From DATCYZ01 sp036526195 (lineage in GTDB: Bacteria; Pseudomonadota; Gammaproteobacteria; Burkholderiales; SG8-39), in the NCBI GenBank assembly GCA_036526195.1, contig DATCYZ010000134.1, positions 1-31,837 of the forward strand: a stretch of DNA of 31,837 nucleotides, written 5' to 3'. A program made the translations under genes and the position numbers. The first letter of the stretch is position 1. Each line of letters starts with the position of its first letter. The notes under the pieces are model-generated. The model ran no database searches and was not told where the DNA came from. It saw only the letters and a program-made list of their open reading frames with translations. Below are positions 13,826-22,094 of this stretch, one piece after another.

Positions 13826-16507
13826 ATGACCCAGCGCAGCAAGATCCTGGTGGTCGACGACGATCCGGCGTTCACCGCGTTTCTCACCGAGAAGCTGCAC
13901 GAGCGCTACGAGGTCGTCACCACCAACCGCTCGGAGGAGGCGCTGGCGCTCGCCGAGCGCATCGTGCCCGACCTCGTGCTGTGCGGGGTCGACATGCCCG
14001 AACCGGACGGCTACGAAGTCTGCCGGCGCCTGAAGGCGAACGCCGCGGTGGCCGACGTGCCGGTGCTCTTCGTCACCTCGGCGCGGACCACCGAGAACGA
14101 GGCGCGCGGGTTCGAGGTCGGCGGCGCCGACTACATCCACAAGCCGGTCGAGCCGCGGGTGCTGGAAGCCCGCATGCAGACCCAGCTCGCGCTACGCGAC
14201 GCGCAACGCGCGCTGCGCGACCAGGCCGCGCGTCTCGAAGTCATGGTGGCCGAGCGCACCGCGCAGGTGGAGCAGAGCCGCGCCGCGCTGCGCGGTGCGA
14301 TGCACAACCTGCGCACCACGGTGGTGACCACCGGGGTGTACTGGATCCAGGTGCCGGAAGCCGGCCTGTACATCCTCTGCGGCAGCCCGGCGGACGTGGT
14401 CAAGCACCTGATGCTGCGCGGCTACATCGTCGAGGAAATGAAGGACGGGGTGCTCTGCGAGACCGGGCCGAACGTGATCCTGCTCTCGGACGTGCTGGTG
14501 CAGAACGGCCGCTTCGCCAACCTCGCCGAGTTCCCGGTGCTGCAGATGCTCTACCGGCAGGGCCTGCTGATCCCGGGCCACCCGAACAACACCGGCAGGA
14601 AGCCGATGCTGATCGGCTCCAAGCAGCAGGTGCGCGCGCAGCTGGACTACATCTACCGCGGCAACTACGGGCTGGTGAGCGAAGAGGAACTCATGGCCGC
14701 GGGCCTCGACGACGACGAGGCGCGCCAGCAGATGGCGATCAAGATGGCCTTCGCCTTCGGCAAGATCCGGCCCTCGGAGGACCTGCTCGACGTGCGGGTG
14801 ATCGGACCGGAGGCGGTGGAACTCGCCAACGGCGTCACCGCCAAGCGGCTGGGCCTGAACCGCTACGCCTTCGAGTACCAGGGGCAGCGCACCGATGTCG
14901 ACCTCAACCTCGGGCCCGAGGAGCGCTACGACGCGCCCTACAGCAAGGGCCATCACACCGCCGAGCGGCATTACTTCGCGGTGATCCATTGCGGGCAGGG
15001 CGACGGCTGGGACCTGCAGCGCCAGAGCATGGGCTCGATCGTCGCCTTCCAGGGCCGCTATTACCTGGTCGACGCCGGGCCGAACATCCTGCATACGCTG
15101 AAGGTGCTGGGCATCGACGTGAGCGAGATCGAGGGCGTGTTCCACACCCACGCGCACGACGACCACTTCGCCGGCCTGCCCACGCTGATCGCGTCCGGCC
15201 ACCGCATCAAGTACTTCGCCACCGAACTGGTGCGCCATTCGGTCACCAAGAAGCTCGCCGCGCTGATGTCGGTCGACGAGCGCGACTTCGGCGAATTCTT
15301 CGACGTGCGCGACCTGCGCGAGGGCCGCTGGAACAACTGCGACGGGCTGGAAGTCATGCCGCTCGCCTCGCCGCACCCGGTGGAGACCACCGTGTTCATG
15401 TTCCGCGCGAGCGACGAGGAAGGCCCGAAGACCTACGCCCACTGGGCCGACATCGCCTCGTTCAAAGTGTTGCGCGACCTGGTCTCGAAGCCCCCGGCGC
15501 GCGGCGCGCTGCCGCCGGGCTTCGTCGAATCGGTGAAAGCCACCTACCTGCAACCGGCGACGCTGAAGAAGATCGATGCCGGCGGCGGCATGATCCACGG
15601 CGACCCGTCCGACTTCGCCGACGACGAATCCGCCAAGATCGTGCTCGCGCACCGCGCCACGCCCTTCGACCCGGACGAGCTCGAGATCGGCTCCGAGGCG
15701 AGTTTCGGCGCGGTCGACGTGCTGATTGCCTCGAGCCAGGACTACGATCGCCAGCGCGCCTTCCGGGTGCTGAGCCAGATCTTCCCGGACGCCGGCCCCG
15801 ACACGCTGAAGGAACTGCTGCTCTCGCCGATCGACTTCTACAATGCCGGCAGCCTGATCATGCGCCCCGGCGAGACCGCGCCCTGCGTCTACCTCTCGGT
15901 GGCCGGCAGCGTCGAGCAGCGCGAGGTCGGCACCGACCTCTCCTTCACGCTGCCCACCGGCTCGCTGATCGGCACGCATGCGCTGTTCGACGAGCGCGCC
16001 AGCGAGGACTTCTGGCGCGCCTCCTCGCCCGCGCGCCTGATGCGCATCGACCTGCAGACCATGCGCGCCTTCCTCACCGACGGCGGCTGGTACGAGATGC
16101 TGCGCCAGCAACTCGAGGACGCCGCGTTCCTGCAGAGCACGCCGCTGTTCGGCGAGCGCGTCGCCTTCATCGTGCAAAGCCGCGTCGCGCGCGCGAGCAC
16201 GCTGGTGAATGTCGCCGCCGGCGAAGCGCTGCCGCCCACCGAGGCGCCGGCGCTGTGGCTGGTGCGAAGCGGCGGCCTCGACCTGATCGACCGCGACGGC
16301 TACACGCTCGAGTATCCCGGCACCGGCGCCTTCGTCGGCGAGGAGGCCTGCCTCGGGCGGCCGCCTGCGCCCTGGCACGCGCGCGCGCGCCGCGACAGCG
16401 AACTGATGCTGATCTCTGCGGGCGAGTTGCGCACCATCCCGATCGTGCTCTGGAAGATGCTGGAGACGCACGAGCGGCGCCTGCAGCAGGCCCTGTTCAG
16501 GGCCTGA
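13826..16507 (+). CDS. Receiver-like / metallo-beta-lactamase / cNMP-binding-like fusion
   Basis: 893 aa. Residues 5-120 form a CheY-like receiver with the acidic cluster (Asp11-13), Thr84 and Lys106, but the phospho-acceptor position is Gly54 (LVLCGVDMP), with an Asp two residues later. A helical linker (about 120-160) leads to an unrecognised domain (about 170-340). An MBL domain follows at about 380-640: Asp416, H442-A-H444-D-D446-H447, His517, Asp542 and His609 supply a plausible two-metal site. The C-terminus (about 665-890) holds two stretches resembling cyclic-nucleotide-binding folds, the second with GEEACLG. It converges on the kinase gene with 27 bases between stops. ATG 13826 is chosen because receiver homology starts there. 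The domain order suggests a sensor or effector; a cyclic-nucleotide phosphodiesterase is one possibility. Confidence 0.85.
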   Translation: MTQRSKILVVDDDPAFTAFLTEKLHERYEVVTTNRSEEALALAERIVPDLVLCGVDMPEPDGYEVCRRLKANAAVADVPVLFVTSARTTENEARGFEVGGADYIHKPVEPRVLEARMQTQLALRDAQRALRDQAARLEVMVAERTAQVEQSRAALRGAMHNLRTTVVTTGVYWIQVPEAGLYILCGSPADVVKHLMLRGYIVEEMKDGVLCETGPNVILLSDVLVQNGRFANLAEFPVLQMLYRQGLLIPGHPNNTGRKPMLIGSKQQVRAQLDYIYRGNYGLVSEEELMAAGLDDDEARQQMAIKMAFAFGKIRPSEDLLDVRVIGPEAVELANGVTAKRLGLNRYAFEYQGQRTDVDLNLGPEERYDAPYSKGHHTAERHYFAVIHCGQGDGWDLQRQSMGSIVAFQGRYYLVDAGPNILHTLKVLGIDVSEIEGVFHTHAHDDHFAGLPTLIASGHRIKYFATELVRHSVTKKLAALMSVDERDFGEFFDVRDLREGRWNNCDGLEVMPLASPHPVETTVFMFRASDEEGPKTYAHWADIASFKVLRDLVSKPPARGALPPGFVESVKATYLQPATLKKIDAGGGMIHGDPSDFADDESAKIVLAHRATPFDPDELEIGSEASFGAVDVLIASSQDYDRQRAFRVLSQIFPDAGPDTLKELLLSPIDFYNAGSLIMRPGETAPCVYLSVAGSVEQREVGTDLSFTLPTGSLIGTHALFDERASEDFWRASSPARLMRIDLQTMRAFLTDGGWYEMLRQQLEDAAFLQSTPLFGERVAFIVQSRVARASTLVNVAAGEALPPTEAPALWLVRSGGLDLIDRDGYTLEYPGTGAFVGEEACLGRPPAPWHARARRDSELMLISAGELRTIPIVLWKMLETHERRLQQALFRA

Positions 16508-16516
16508 GGCGCGCCC

Positions 16517-16534
16517 GGGGCGCTGCGGCGCCCC
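16517..16534. terminator. Possible bidirectional terminator between convergent genes
   Basis: GGGGCGC-TGCG-GCGCCCC forms a 7-bp GC stem with a 4-base loop in the 27-base gap between the fusion protein and kinase stops. There is no T-tract, so a classical intrinsic terminator is uncertain. Confidence 0.35.
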
Positions 16535-17830
16535 TCATTGCTTGGGGATGCGGGTGTTGGCGAGCGCGAGCCGGTCAACGACGTTCCTCACCAGCGCGCG
16601 CGTCAGCTGCAGTTGCGCGCCCAGGCTCATCTTCTCCAGCGCCGCGGGCTCGAACTCCGCGAGCAGCACGTCGGTGAAGGCCTCGACCGTCGCATGGCGC
16701 GGCAGCTCGCCGCCGCGGATGAAGGCCATCTCGCCGAAGCATTCGCTCTCGTCCACCAGGTTGAGCAGCCGCCCGCCGCGGATCACCTTCACCTGCCCGG
16801 TGGCGAGGAAGAAGAAGCTCGTGCCGGGCTCGTCTTCCTTGACGATGGCGCTCTTCGCCGGCACGCGCGACCAGCGCCCGGCGTGCGCCAGTTCCCACAG
16901 TTCGGCGTCCGAGAGCGCCGAGAGCATCTCCACCTTCTTCAGGGTGACGAACTGCTCGCTGTCGGGGATCGCCCCGGGCGGGAGCACCAGGCGCACGGCC
17001 TGGGAGAGCTCGCCGGCGAACGCGGACCAGCTCGGGTAGCGGTCCGCGGGCCGCTTCTGCAACGCGCGCAGCACCACGCGCTCGATCGCGGGCTGCAGAT
17101 CCTTGCGCACGCTTCCCGGGGGCGCAGGTTCCTCGTTCATGATCTTGGCGACGAGCGCATCGAGGCTGTCGGCCTGGAACGGCCGCTGCCCGGTGAGCAG
17201 TTCGTAGAGCACCACGCCGAGCGCGTACATGTCGCTGTGGAAGGTCACTTCCTCGCCCGCCATCTGCTCGGGCGACATGTAGAACGGCGAACCCATGGCG
17301 GCGGTCTGCACCACTTGGCTCTTCCTCAGGAAGGCGGCGCCGAAATCCGCGATCTTCACGTCGGTGTCGCCGGCGCGCATGATGTTCGCCGGCTTGATGT
17401 CGCGATGCACGATGCCCTCGCGCGCCGCGTACTCGAGGGCGCCGCAGCACTTGAAGCCGATCTGCAGCACGTCGGCCACCGGCAGCAGGGTCCCGGGCGT
17501 GACGTGCGCCGAGAGGTCGCCGCCGGTCACCAGCTCCATGGCGATGTGGCCGGACTCGTCCTGCACCACGGCGTCATGGATCGTGACGATGTGCGGATGC
17601 TTCAGCTTGCCGGCGAGCGAAGCCTCGTTCAGGAACTGCGAGCGGTACACGGCGCCGAACTCGGGGTCGCGGAACACCTCGGGCTCGATGGTCTTCAGCG
17701 CGACCTTGTTGCCGGAGAAGGTGTCCACGGCAAGGTAGACGGTGCCCGTCGCCCCCTTGCCAAGGAGCTTCTCGACATCGTACTTGCCGACCTGAAGGCT
17801 GAGATCCAGTTCGAATGCTGCGTCGCTCAT
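16535..17830 (-). CDS. Ser/Thr protein kinase with C-terminal cNMP-binding domain
   Basis: 431 aa. The kinase domain (about 17-280) has the glycine loop GKGATGTVY (24-32), Lys46 (VALK), HRDIKPAN with catalytic Asp144, DFG with Asp162, and SPEQ, so it should be active. The C-terminal domain (about 303-410) matches a cyclic-nucleotide-binding fold, with FGEMAFIRGGELPRHATVEA holding the Glu367 and Arg378 expected to bind the phosphate of cAMP or cGMP. No transmembrane segment is seen, so it is cytoplasmic. It converges on the MBL fusion protein, and I infer that the two work in one pathway. The start is ATG 17830, since homology begins with MSDAAFELDL and upstream frame is noise. Confidence 0.92.
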   Translation of the reverse strand: MSDAAFELDLSLQVGKYDVEKLLGKGATGTVYLAVDTFSGNKVALKTIEPEVFRDPEFGAVYRSQFLNEASLAGKLKHPHIVTIHDAVVQDESGHIAMELVTGGDLSAHVTPGTLLPVADVLQIGFKCCGALEYAAREGIVHRDIKPANIMRAGDTDVKIADFGAAFLRKSQVVQTAAMGSPFYMSPEQMAGEEVTFHSDMYALGVVLYELLTGQRPFQADSLDALVAKIMNEEPAPPGSVRKDLQPAIERVVLRALQKRPADRYPSWSAFAGELSQAVRLVLPPGAIPDSEQFVTLKKVEMLSALSDAELWELAHAGRWSRVPAKSAIVKEDEPGTSFFFLATGQVKVIRGGRLLNLVDESECFGEMAFIRGGELPRHATVEAFTDVLLAEFEPAALEKMSLGAQLQLTRALVRNVVDRLALANTRIPKQ

Positions 17831-17955
17831 CGGGCCCCGCGTGTTCCGTCTCCGGACAGAACGTCCAATGGTACTGCATCGCACGCGGCGCCCATGTGAC
17901 GCAATCCGCACGACCAGCATGCACGCTGCGCCGCTCGTGCGGCCGCGCGCGGGAT

Positions 17956-18834
17956 TCAGGCGGGCTGCAGGCTGCGGCTGCCGACATCCTCGGTGGTGGT
18001 GCGGCGCAGTTCGCGCGGCACCGAAAGGTCCCAGTGCCGTCCCCGATGCACCGTGGCGCGGTTGTCCCACATCACCAGGTCGCCGGCCTTCCATTCGTGC
18101 CGGTAGACGAACTCGCGCTGCGTGGCGTGCTCGAGCAGGTCGGCCAGCAGCATGCGCCCCTCCGGCACCGTCATGCCGACGACATGCGTGCAATGGATGC
18201 CGACGAAGAGCAGCTTGCGCTGCGAGCCGGGATGCACGCGCACCAGCGGCCATTCGACCGGCGGAAAGCCGCGCAGCTGGTCCTCGGTGTAGCTGGTGTC
18301 GCCCAGCCAGAGGCGGGAATGGAACGCGAAATGCTGCGCCACGCGCCCCTCGACCGCCTTCTGCAGGGCCTGCGGCAGCGCGTCCCAGGCCGCGCGCAGG
18401 TCGGCAAACTCGGTCTGGCCGCCCTCGGCGGGCACCACCACGGCCGAGAGCATCGAGTACTTCGCCACCATCGACTGGAAGGAGCTGTCGCTGTGCCAGA
18501 GCTGGTTGGCGAGGTTGCTGACGATCTTGGCGTGCTCGCGGCCGTACACGCGGCCGTTCGGATCGACATTCGAGATGTCGATCGTTTCCTCGCGCTGGTT
18601 GCGCGTCGGCAGCTTGCGCGCCTTCTTCAGGCCCTGGTCGAGCGGGCCGAAGTTCGCGGAAAACGCCACCTGCTGGTCTTCGGTGAGGGGCTGGCCGCGC
18701 CAGACCAGCACTGCGTGGCGATCCATTGCGGCCTCGATGTCCCGCGCGTCCGTCCGTGTCAGGGTCTTGCGCAGGTCGATTCCCGACGCCTCGGCGACGA
18801 ACAGGGGGTGCAGGGGTCGCAGGCTGAGGGCCAT
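17956..18834 (-). CDS. TauD/TfdA family dioxygenase
   Basis: 292 aa Fe(II)/2-oxoglutarate-dependent oxygenase. The metal triad is His114 and Asp116 (WHSDSSF) and His263 (VHRGRHWD), and Arg274 is the likely 2-oxoglutarate ligand. Enzymes of this type oxidise taurine, 2,4-D, alkyl sulfates and similar substrates; the sequence (SMLSAVVVPAEGGQTEFAD) is nearest the TfdA side, but the substrate cannot be named. It diverges from the LysR HTH gene across 198 bases, an arrangement often seen for a LysR-controlled target. The 125-base gap to the kinase gene contains no gene. Confidence 0.92.
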   Translation of the reverse strand: MALSLRPLHPLFVAEASGIDLRKTLTRTDARDIEAAMDRHAVLVWRGQPLTEDQQVAFSANFGPLDQGLKKARKLPTRNQREETIDISNVDPNGRVYGREHAKIVSNLANQLWHSDSSFQSMVAKYSMLSAVVVPAEGGQTEFADLRAAWDALPQALQKAVEGRVAQHFAFHSRLWLGDTSYTEDQLRGFPPVEWPLVRVHPGSQRKLLFVGIHCTHVVGMTVPEGRMLLADLLEHATQREFVYRHEWKAGDLVMWDNRATVHRGRHWDLSVPRELRRTTTEDVGSRSLQPA

Positions 18835-18863
18835 GGGGCGCGCGCTCCGAAGGGGATGCGGAA

Positions 18864-18964
18864 AGTGTACCCCCCGAACCCCTGCCGGCCGGGGGGTTGT
18901 TTCACGCCCGCTTTGGCACGGATGCGCCTGCCCCTTCCGTCCCGCCCCAGGGTGCGCGTACACT
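18864..18964. promoter_or_regulatory. Divergent promoter region, dioxygenase/LysR HTH
   Basis: Two TACACT motifs face away from each other: AGTGTA at 18864-18869 (TACACT on the minus strand, 30 bases before the dioxygenase ATG) and TACACT at 18959-18964 (69 bases before the LysR ATG). Each could be a -10 box. Between them is a GC-rich inverted stretch (AACCCC...GGGGTT). No clear T-N11-A LysR operator was identified. Confidence 0.3.
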
Positions 18965-19032
18965 CGGGGGCGTCGGCAAGAAGCAACAACACCAATCGAC
19001 CACAGGGCACGACGCCAAGGGCACTGCGCGCC

Positions 19033-19305
19033 ATGTTCGACATCAAGGACCTGCGTTGTTTCGTCGCGGTCTATGAACTGCGCGGGTTCGCGCGCGCCTC
19101 GCGTGCGCTCGACACCGTCCAGTCCAACGTCTCGACCCGCATCCTCAAGCTCGAACGCCTGATCGGCGCGCCACTTTTCGTGCGCCGTCACCGCAGCATC
19201 GCTCCGACCGAGAAGGGCGACCTGCTCTACCTGCACGCGCAACGCGTGCTTGCCGAGATGGGCGAGCTCGAATCCGTGGTGGTGGCGCGCAGCCGCGTGG
19301 CCTGA
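19033..19305 (+). CDS. LysR-type DNA-binding domain only
   Basis: 90 aa consisting of just the LysR winged helix-turn-helix (KDLRCFVAVYELRGFARAS, SNVSTRILKLERLIGAPLF, then TEKGDLLYLHAQRVL). The roughly 200-residue effector-binding domain is absent, and I see no continuation in any frame downstream before the cyclase start. It could be a stand-alone DNA-binding protein that binds without an inducer, or a decayed regulator. The ATG at 19033 is the normal LysR start (MFDIKDL), with a weak AAGGG site. It sits between the divergent dioxygenase gene and the cyclase operon. Confidence 0.85.
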   Translation: MFDIKDLRCFVAVYELRGFARASRALDTVQSNVSTRILKLERLIGAPLFVRRHRSIAPTEKGDLLYLHAQRVLAEMGELESVVVARSRVA

Positions 19306-19425
19306 GCGGCGTCGACGACCGGCGATCGCGCCGGCGGACCCGACCCACCGAACTACCCCCGGACAGGGGAAGCGGCGATACTTGCGCTTCGCCGCGCCCC
19401 GATCCGGACCCTCAGGAGACCGCCG

Positions 19426-20520
19426 ATGCCACGTTTCGCACCGCTCGCCGCAGCCCTCGCCACCCTGTTTGTCGCCGGTCCGCTCGCCGCGGCCGAACCC
19501 CAGGCGCTCATCGCGTCGTCCAAGAAGCACGTCCCTGCGCCGCCCTGGCCCGCCGGCGACGAGCGCGGCATGGCGAACGCGATCGGACCGGGCACCTGGG
19601 CGCGTTGCGCCTGGCATCTGTCGCAGCCGAAGGCGAAGGCCTACGAGATCTCCCACCTGCGCTCGAACACCATGCCGAAATCGCCCTTCAGCGCGCCCTA
19701 CGAGCAGACCTACAAGCCGACCGCCGGCCTGCCCGGCACGGTGCACGCCTTCAACGGCGAGGCGCTGAATGCCGGCGCGGAGCCGGGCGCGCAGGCGACG
19801 CAGATCGACGCACTCGGGCATTTCGCCTTCCTGAAGAATCCCTGGGACGGCAAGCCGCCGTTTCCGGCCGACGGCGCGAGCTACTACGGCGGCTTCGCGC
19901 AGAAGGACGTGAAGCCCACGCCGGAGGCGGGCCTCGCCAAACTCGGCATGGAGAAGGCGCCGCCGCTGGTGACCAGCGCGGTGCTGCTGGACGCCAAGGC
20001 GCATGTGGGCGGCGGCCAGCCGATGAAGGACGGCCAGCTGGTGACGGCCAAGCACATCGAGGCGATGCTGAAGGCGCAGCGCCTGTCGAAGCGCGGCATC
20101 CTGCCCGGTGACGCGGTGCTGGTGTACACCGGCTGGAGCGACCACTGGCGCGACCCCGACACCGAGAAGGTCTACTACAGCAAGGCGCCCGGCCTGTCGT
20201 ACGACGCGGCGCAGTACCTCGGCACGCGACGCATCGTCGCCGTGGCGCTCGACACGCCGTTCGTCGACCCGGTGGCCGAGGGCATGCTGGCGGGCAAGGC
20301 CGGCCCGGCCGCCGGCACGCCGCCGGGCCACCCGTTTGCGGTGCACCATCACATGCTGACCCAGATGGGCATCCATCACATCGAGAACGCCGCGCTCGGC
20401 GAGATGGCGAAGGACCGCGTCTGGACCGCCTGTGCGATGATCCTGCCGCTGCGCGAGAAAGGCGCGGCAGGCTCGCCGGTGCGCCCGGTTGCAATCGGTG
20501 TTCCGGCAAAATCGAAGTAA
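19426..20520 (+). CDS. Secreted cyclase-family (PF04199-like) hydrolase
   Basis: 364 aa with a signal peptide (first about 23 residues, cleavage near AAA-EPQ), so it is likely periplasmic. The family includes kynurenine formamidase and related metal-dependent amide or lactone hydrolases, normally with HxGTHxDxxxH. Here the motif reads QATQIDALGH (residues 123-132): the Asp128 and His132 ligands are kept, but the two leading histidines are changed. Later HHHMLTQMGIHHIENAAL carries the other family histidine and glutamate. The AGGAG site before ATG 19426 is strong. It is followed 31 bases later by the Bug receptor gene, so the enzyme may process a compound the receptor binds. Confidence 0.88.
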   Translation: MPRFAPLAAALATLFVAGPLAAAEPQALIASSKKHVPAPPWPAGDERGMANAIGPGTWARCAWHLSQPKAKAYEISHLRSNTMPKSPFSAPYEQTYKPTAGLPGTVHAFNGEALNAGAEPGAQATQIDALGHFAFLKNPWDGKPPFPADGASYYGGFAQKDVKPTPEAGLAKLGMEKAPPLVTSAVLLDAKAHVGGGQPMKDGQLVTAKHIEAMLKAQRLSKRGILPGDAVLVYTGWSDHWRDPDTEKVYYSKAPGLSYDAAQYLGTRRIVAVALDTPFVDPVAEGMLAGKAGPAAGTPPGHPFAVHHHMLTQMGIHHIENAALGEMAKDRVWTACAMILPLREKGAAGSPVRPVAIGVPAKSK

Positions 20521-20551
20521 GCCCTCAACCCACCCTTCACAGGATCCAGAC

Positions 20552-21538
20552 ATGACCGGTTTCATCGATCGCCGCCGCCTGCTGGCCGGCGCAATGTCGC
20601 TGCTCGCGCTCGGCGTCGCCCTGCCCGCCGCGCAGGCGCAGGTCTTTCCCTCGAAAGCCATGCGCATCGTCGTCAACTTCCCGCCGGGCGGCGCGGCGGA
20701 CCAGATCGGACGCGTGCTGGCGGCGCAACTGCAGGCCGCGCTCGGCCAGACCGTGGTGGTCGAGAACCGCGCCGGCGCGAACGGCACCATCGGCGCGGCC
20801 GAAGTGGTGAAGGCGGCGCCCGACGGCCACACCCTGCTGATGTCTTCGGGCGGCGCGATCACCGTGAGCCCGCTGCTGATGAAGGGCCTCGCCTTCGACC
20901 CGATGAAGGCGCTCGATCCGGTGGCGCCGGCGGCGGTGGTCAGCGTGTTCCTCGAAACCAAGCCGGCGATCCCGGCCAACACCCTGCAGGAGTTCATCGC
21001 GCACCTGCGCACCAACCCCGGCAAGCTGAATTACGGCTCGCCCGGCAACGGCAGCTCGCCGCACCTCGCAGGCGAGATGTTCAACCGCGCGGCGAAGGTG
21101 CAGACCACGCACGTGCCCTACAAGGGCGCGGGCCCGGCGATGACCGACCTGCTCGGCGGCCAGCTCGATTTCATGTTCGACCCCGGCATCGGCCTCGCCC
21201 ACGTCAAGGCCGGCAAGCTGAAGATGCTCGCGGTGGGCAGCCCGAAGCGCCATCCGGCGTTCCCGGACGTGCCGACCGTCGCCGAGATCGTCGGCGGCGA
21301 GTTCGATGCCGATACCGTGTTCGGCCTGTACGTGCCGGCCGGAACGCCGAAGAACGTCGTCGCGACGCTGAATCGCGAGATCGGCAAGGCCATGGCAAGC
21401 GCCGACATGAAGGCCCGCCTGGGCGCGATTGCCGCGCAGCCGCTGGTGCTCTCGCCCGCCGAGTTCGCGGCCCGGGTGCAGGCGGAACACGAGCGCATGA
21501 AGGTGCTGGTGCGCGAGGCGAACCTGCAGGCCAACTGA
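20552..21538 (+). CDS. Bug/TctC-type periplasmic tripartite tricarboxylate receptor
   Basis: 328 aa. The signal region MTGFIDRRRLLAGAMSLLALGVALPAAQAQ has a twin-arginine motif and could use Tat or Sec. Bug motifs are VFPSKAMRIVVNFPPGGAADQIGR (31-54), GSPGNGSSPHLAGEMF (about 166-181) and VPYKGAGPAMTDLLGGQLDFMFD. These proteins bind carboxylates, aromatic acids or vitamins, and most Bug receptors in betaproteobacteria stand apart from TctA/TctB membrane genes, as here. It forms an operon with the cyclase gene. The 30-bp palindrome 20 bases after the stop is its likely terminator. Confidence 0.93.
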   Translation: MTGFIDRRRLLAGAMSLLALGVALPAAQAQVFPSKAMRIVVNFPPGGAADQIGRVLAAQLQAALGQTVVVENRAGANGTIGAAEVVKAAPDGHTLLMSSGGAITVSPLLMKGLAFDPMKALDPVAPAAVVSVFLETKPAIPANTLQEFIAHLRTNPGKLNYGSPGNGSSPHLAGEMFNRAAKVQTTHVPYKGAGPAMTDLLGGQLDFMFDPGIGLAHVKAGKLKMLAVGSPKRHPAFPDVPTVAEIVGGEFDADTVFGLYVPAGTPKNVVATLNREIGKAMASADMKARLGAIAAQPLVLSPAEFAARVQAEHERMKVLVREANLQAN

Positions 21539-21558
21539 AGGGATTGCGCCGCGTGAAT

Positions 21559-21588
21559 CCACGGGGCGTGCCGCGGCACGCCCCGTGG
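21559..21588. terminator. 30-bp perfect palindrome, likely terminator
   Basis: A 30-bp perfect inverted repeat (half-site CCACGGGGCGTGCCG) lies 20 bases after the Bug stop. It would form a very stable GC hairpin in RNA. A short A-run and T-containing tail follow, but no classic T-tract. I call it a terminator or 3' mRNA-protecting hairpin for the cyclase-Bug operon. Confidence 0.6.
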
Positions 21589-21680
21589 AAACACCTTGTT
21601 ACGATTTGGCGCGGCACAGCAAGGATTTCCCGGGTGCAGGGGTCCACAATGGGTCCATGTCACGCTCCCCGGAGATTTCC

Positions 21681-22094
21681 ATGACCCCGAGCCGGAACAC
21701 CGCGCTTGCGCTCGCGCTGCTGCTCGCCGGCGCGCTGGCCGCCCCGCCCGCCGACGCCGGCGGACGCCACGGGCATCACCGCGGCCACGGTCACCAGGGC
21801 CACCACCACAGCCGCATCAGCCTCGGCTTTGCCATCGGCGCGCCGCTGGCCGCGGGCGTGTACTGGCATTTCGCCCGCCCGCACGTGCAGTATCACCCGG
21901 TCTACACGGCGCCGCGCGTCATCGTGGTGCCGGCAGCGCCGGTCACCTATATCGAGCAAGGCGTCGCGCCGGCACCGATCGCAGACGCTCAAGCCTGGTG
22001 GTACTGGTGCGCGAGTGCAAACGCCTACCACCCCTACGTGAGCGAATGCCCCGGCGGCTGGCAGCGCGTCGCCCCGCAGGCGCCGCCGCGATGA
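21681..22094 (+). CDS. His-rich secreted protein, unknown function
   Basis: 137 aa. A signal peptide (about residues 1-26) is followed by a histidine-glycine stretch, RHGHHRGHGHQGHHH (29-43), that could bind metals. The C-terminus WWYWCASANAYHPYVSECPGGWQRV (106-130) has two cysteines likely to pair; this YHPYV-CPGGW module recurs in small unnamed proteobacterial envelope proteins. The start has GGAG 8 bases upstream. Its stop overlaps the next start (ATGA), so the two are translationally coupled and probably form one envelope unit. Metal binding is inferred from composition only. Confidence 0.8.
   Translation: MTPSRNTALALALLLAGALAAPPADAGGRHGHHRGHGHQGHHHSRISLGFAIGAPLAAGVYWHFARPHVQYHPVYTAPRVIVVPAAPVTYIEQGVAPAPIADAQAWWYWCASANAYHPYVSECPGGWQRVAPQAPPR

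Noticed and set aside
18914..18928. Sigma-54-like promoter starting TGGCAC
   Set aside because: The -12 element is wrong: the GC expected at positions 14-15 reads CC, and there is no TTGC.
17956..21024. A minus-strand open frame of 1022 codons
   Set aside because: Only its end is the dioxygenase; the rest is antisense to the LysR HTH, cyclase and Bug genes.
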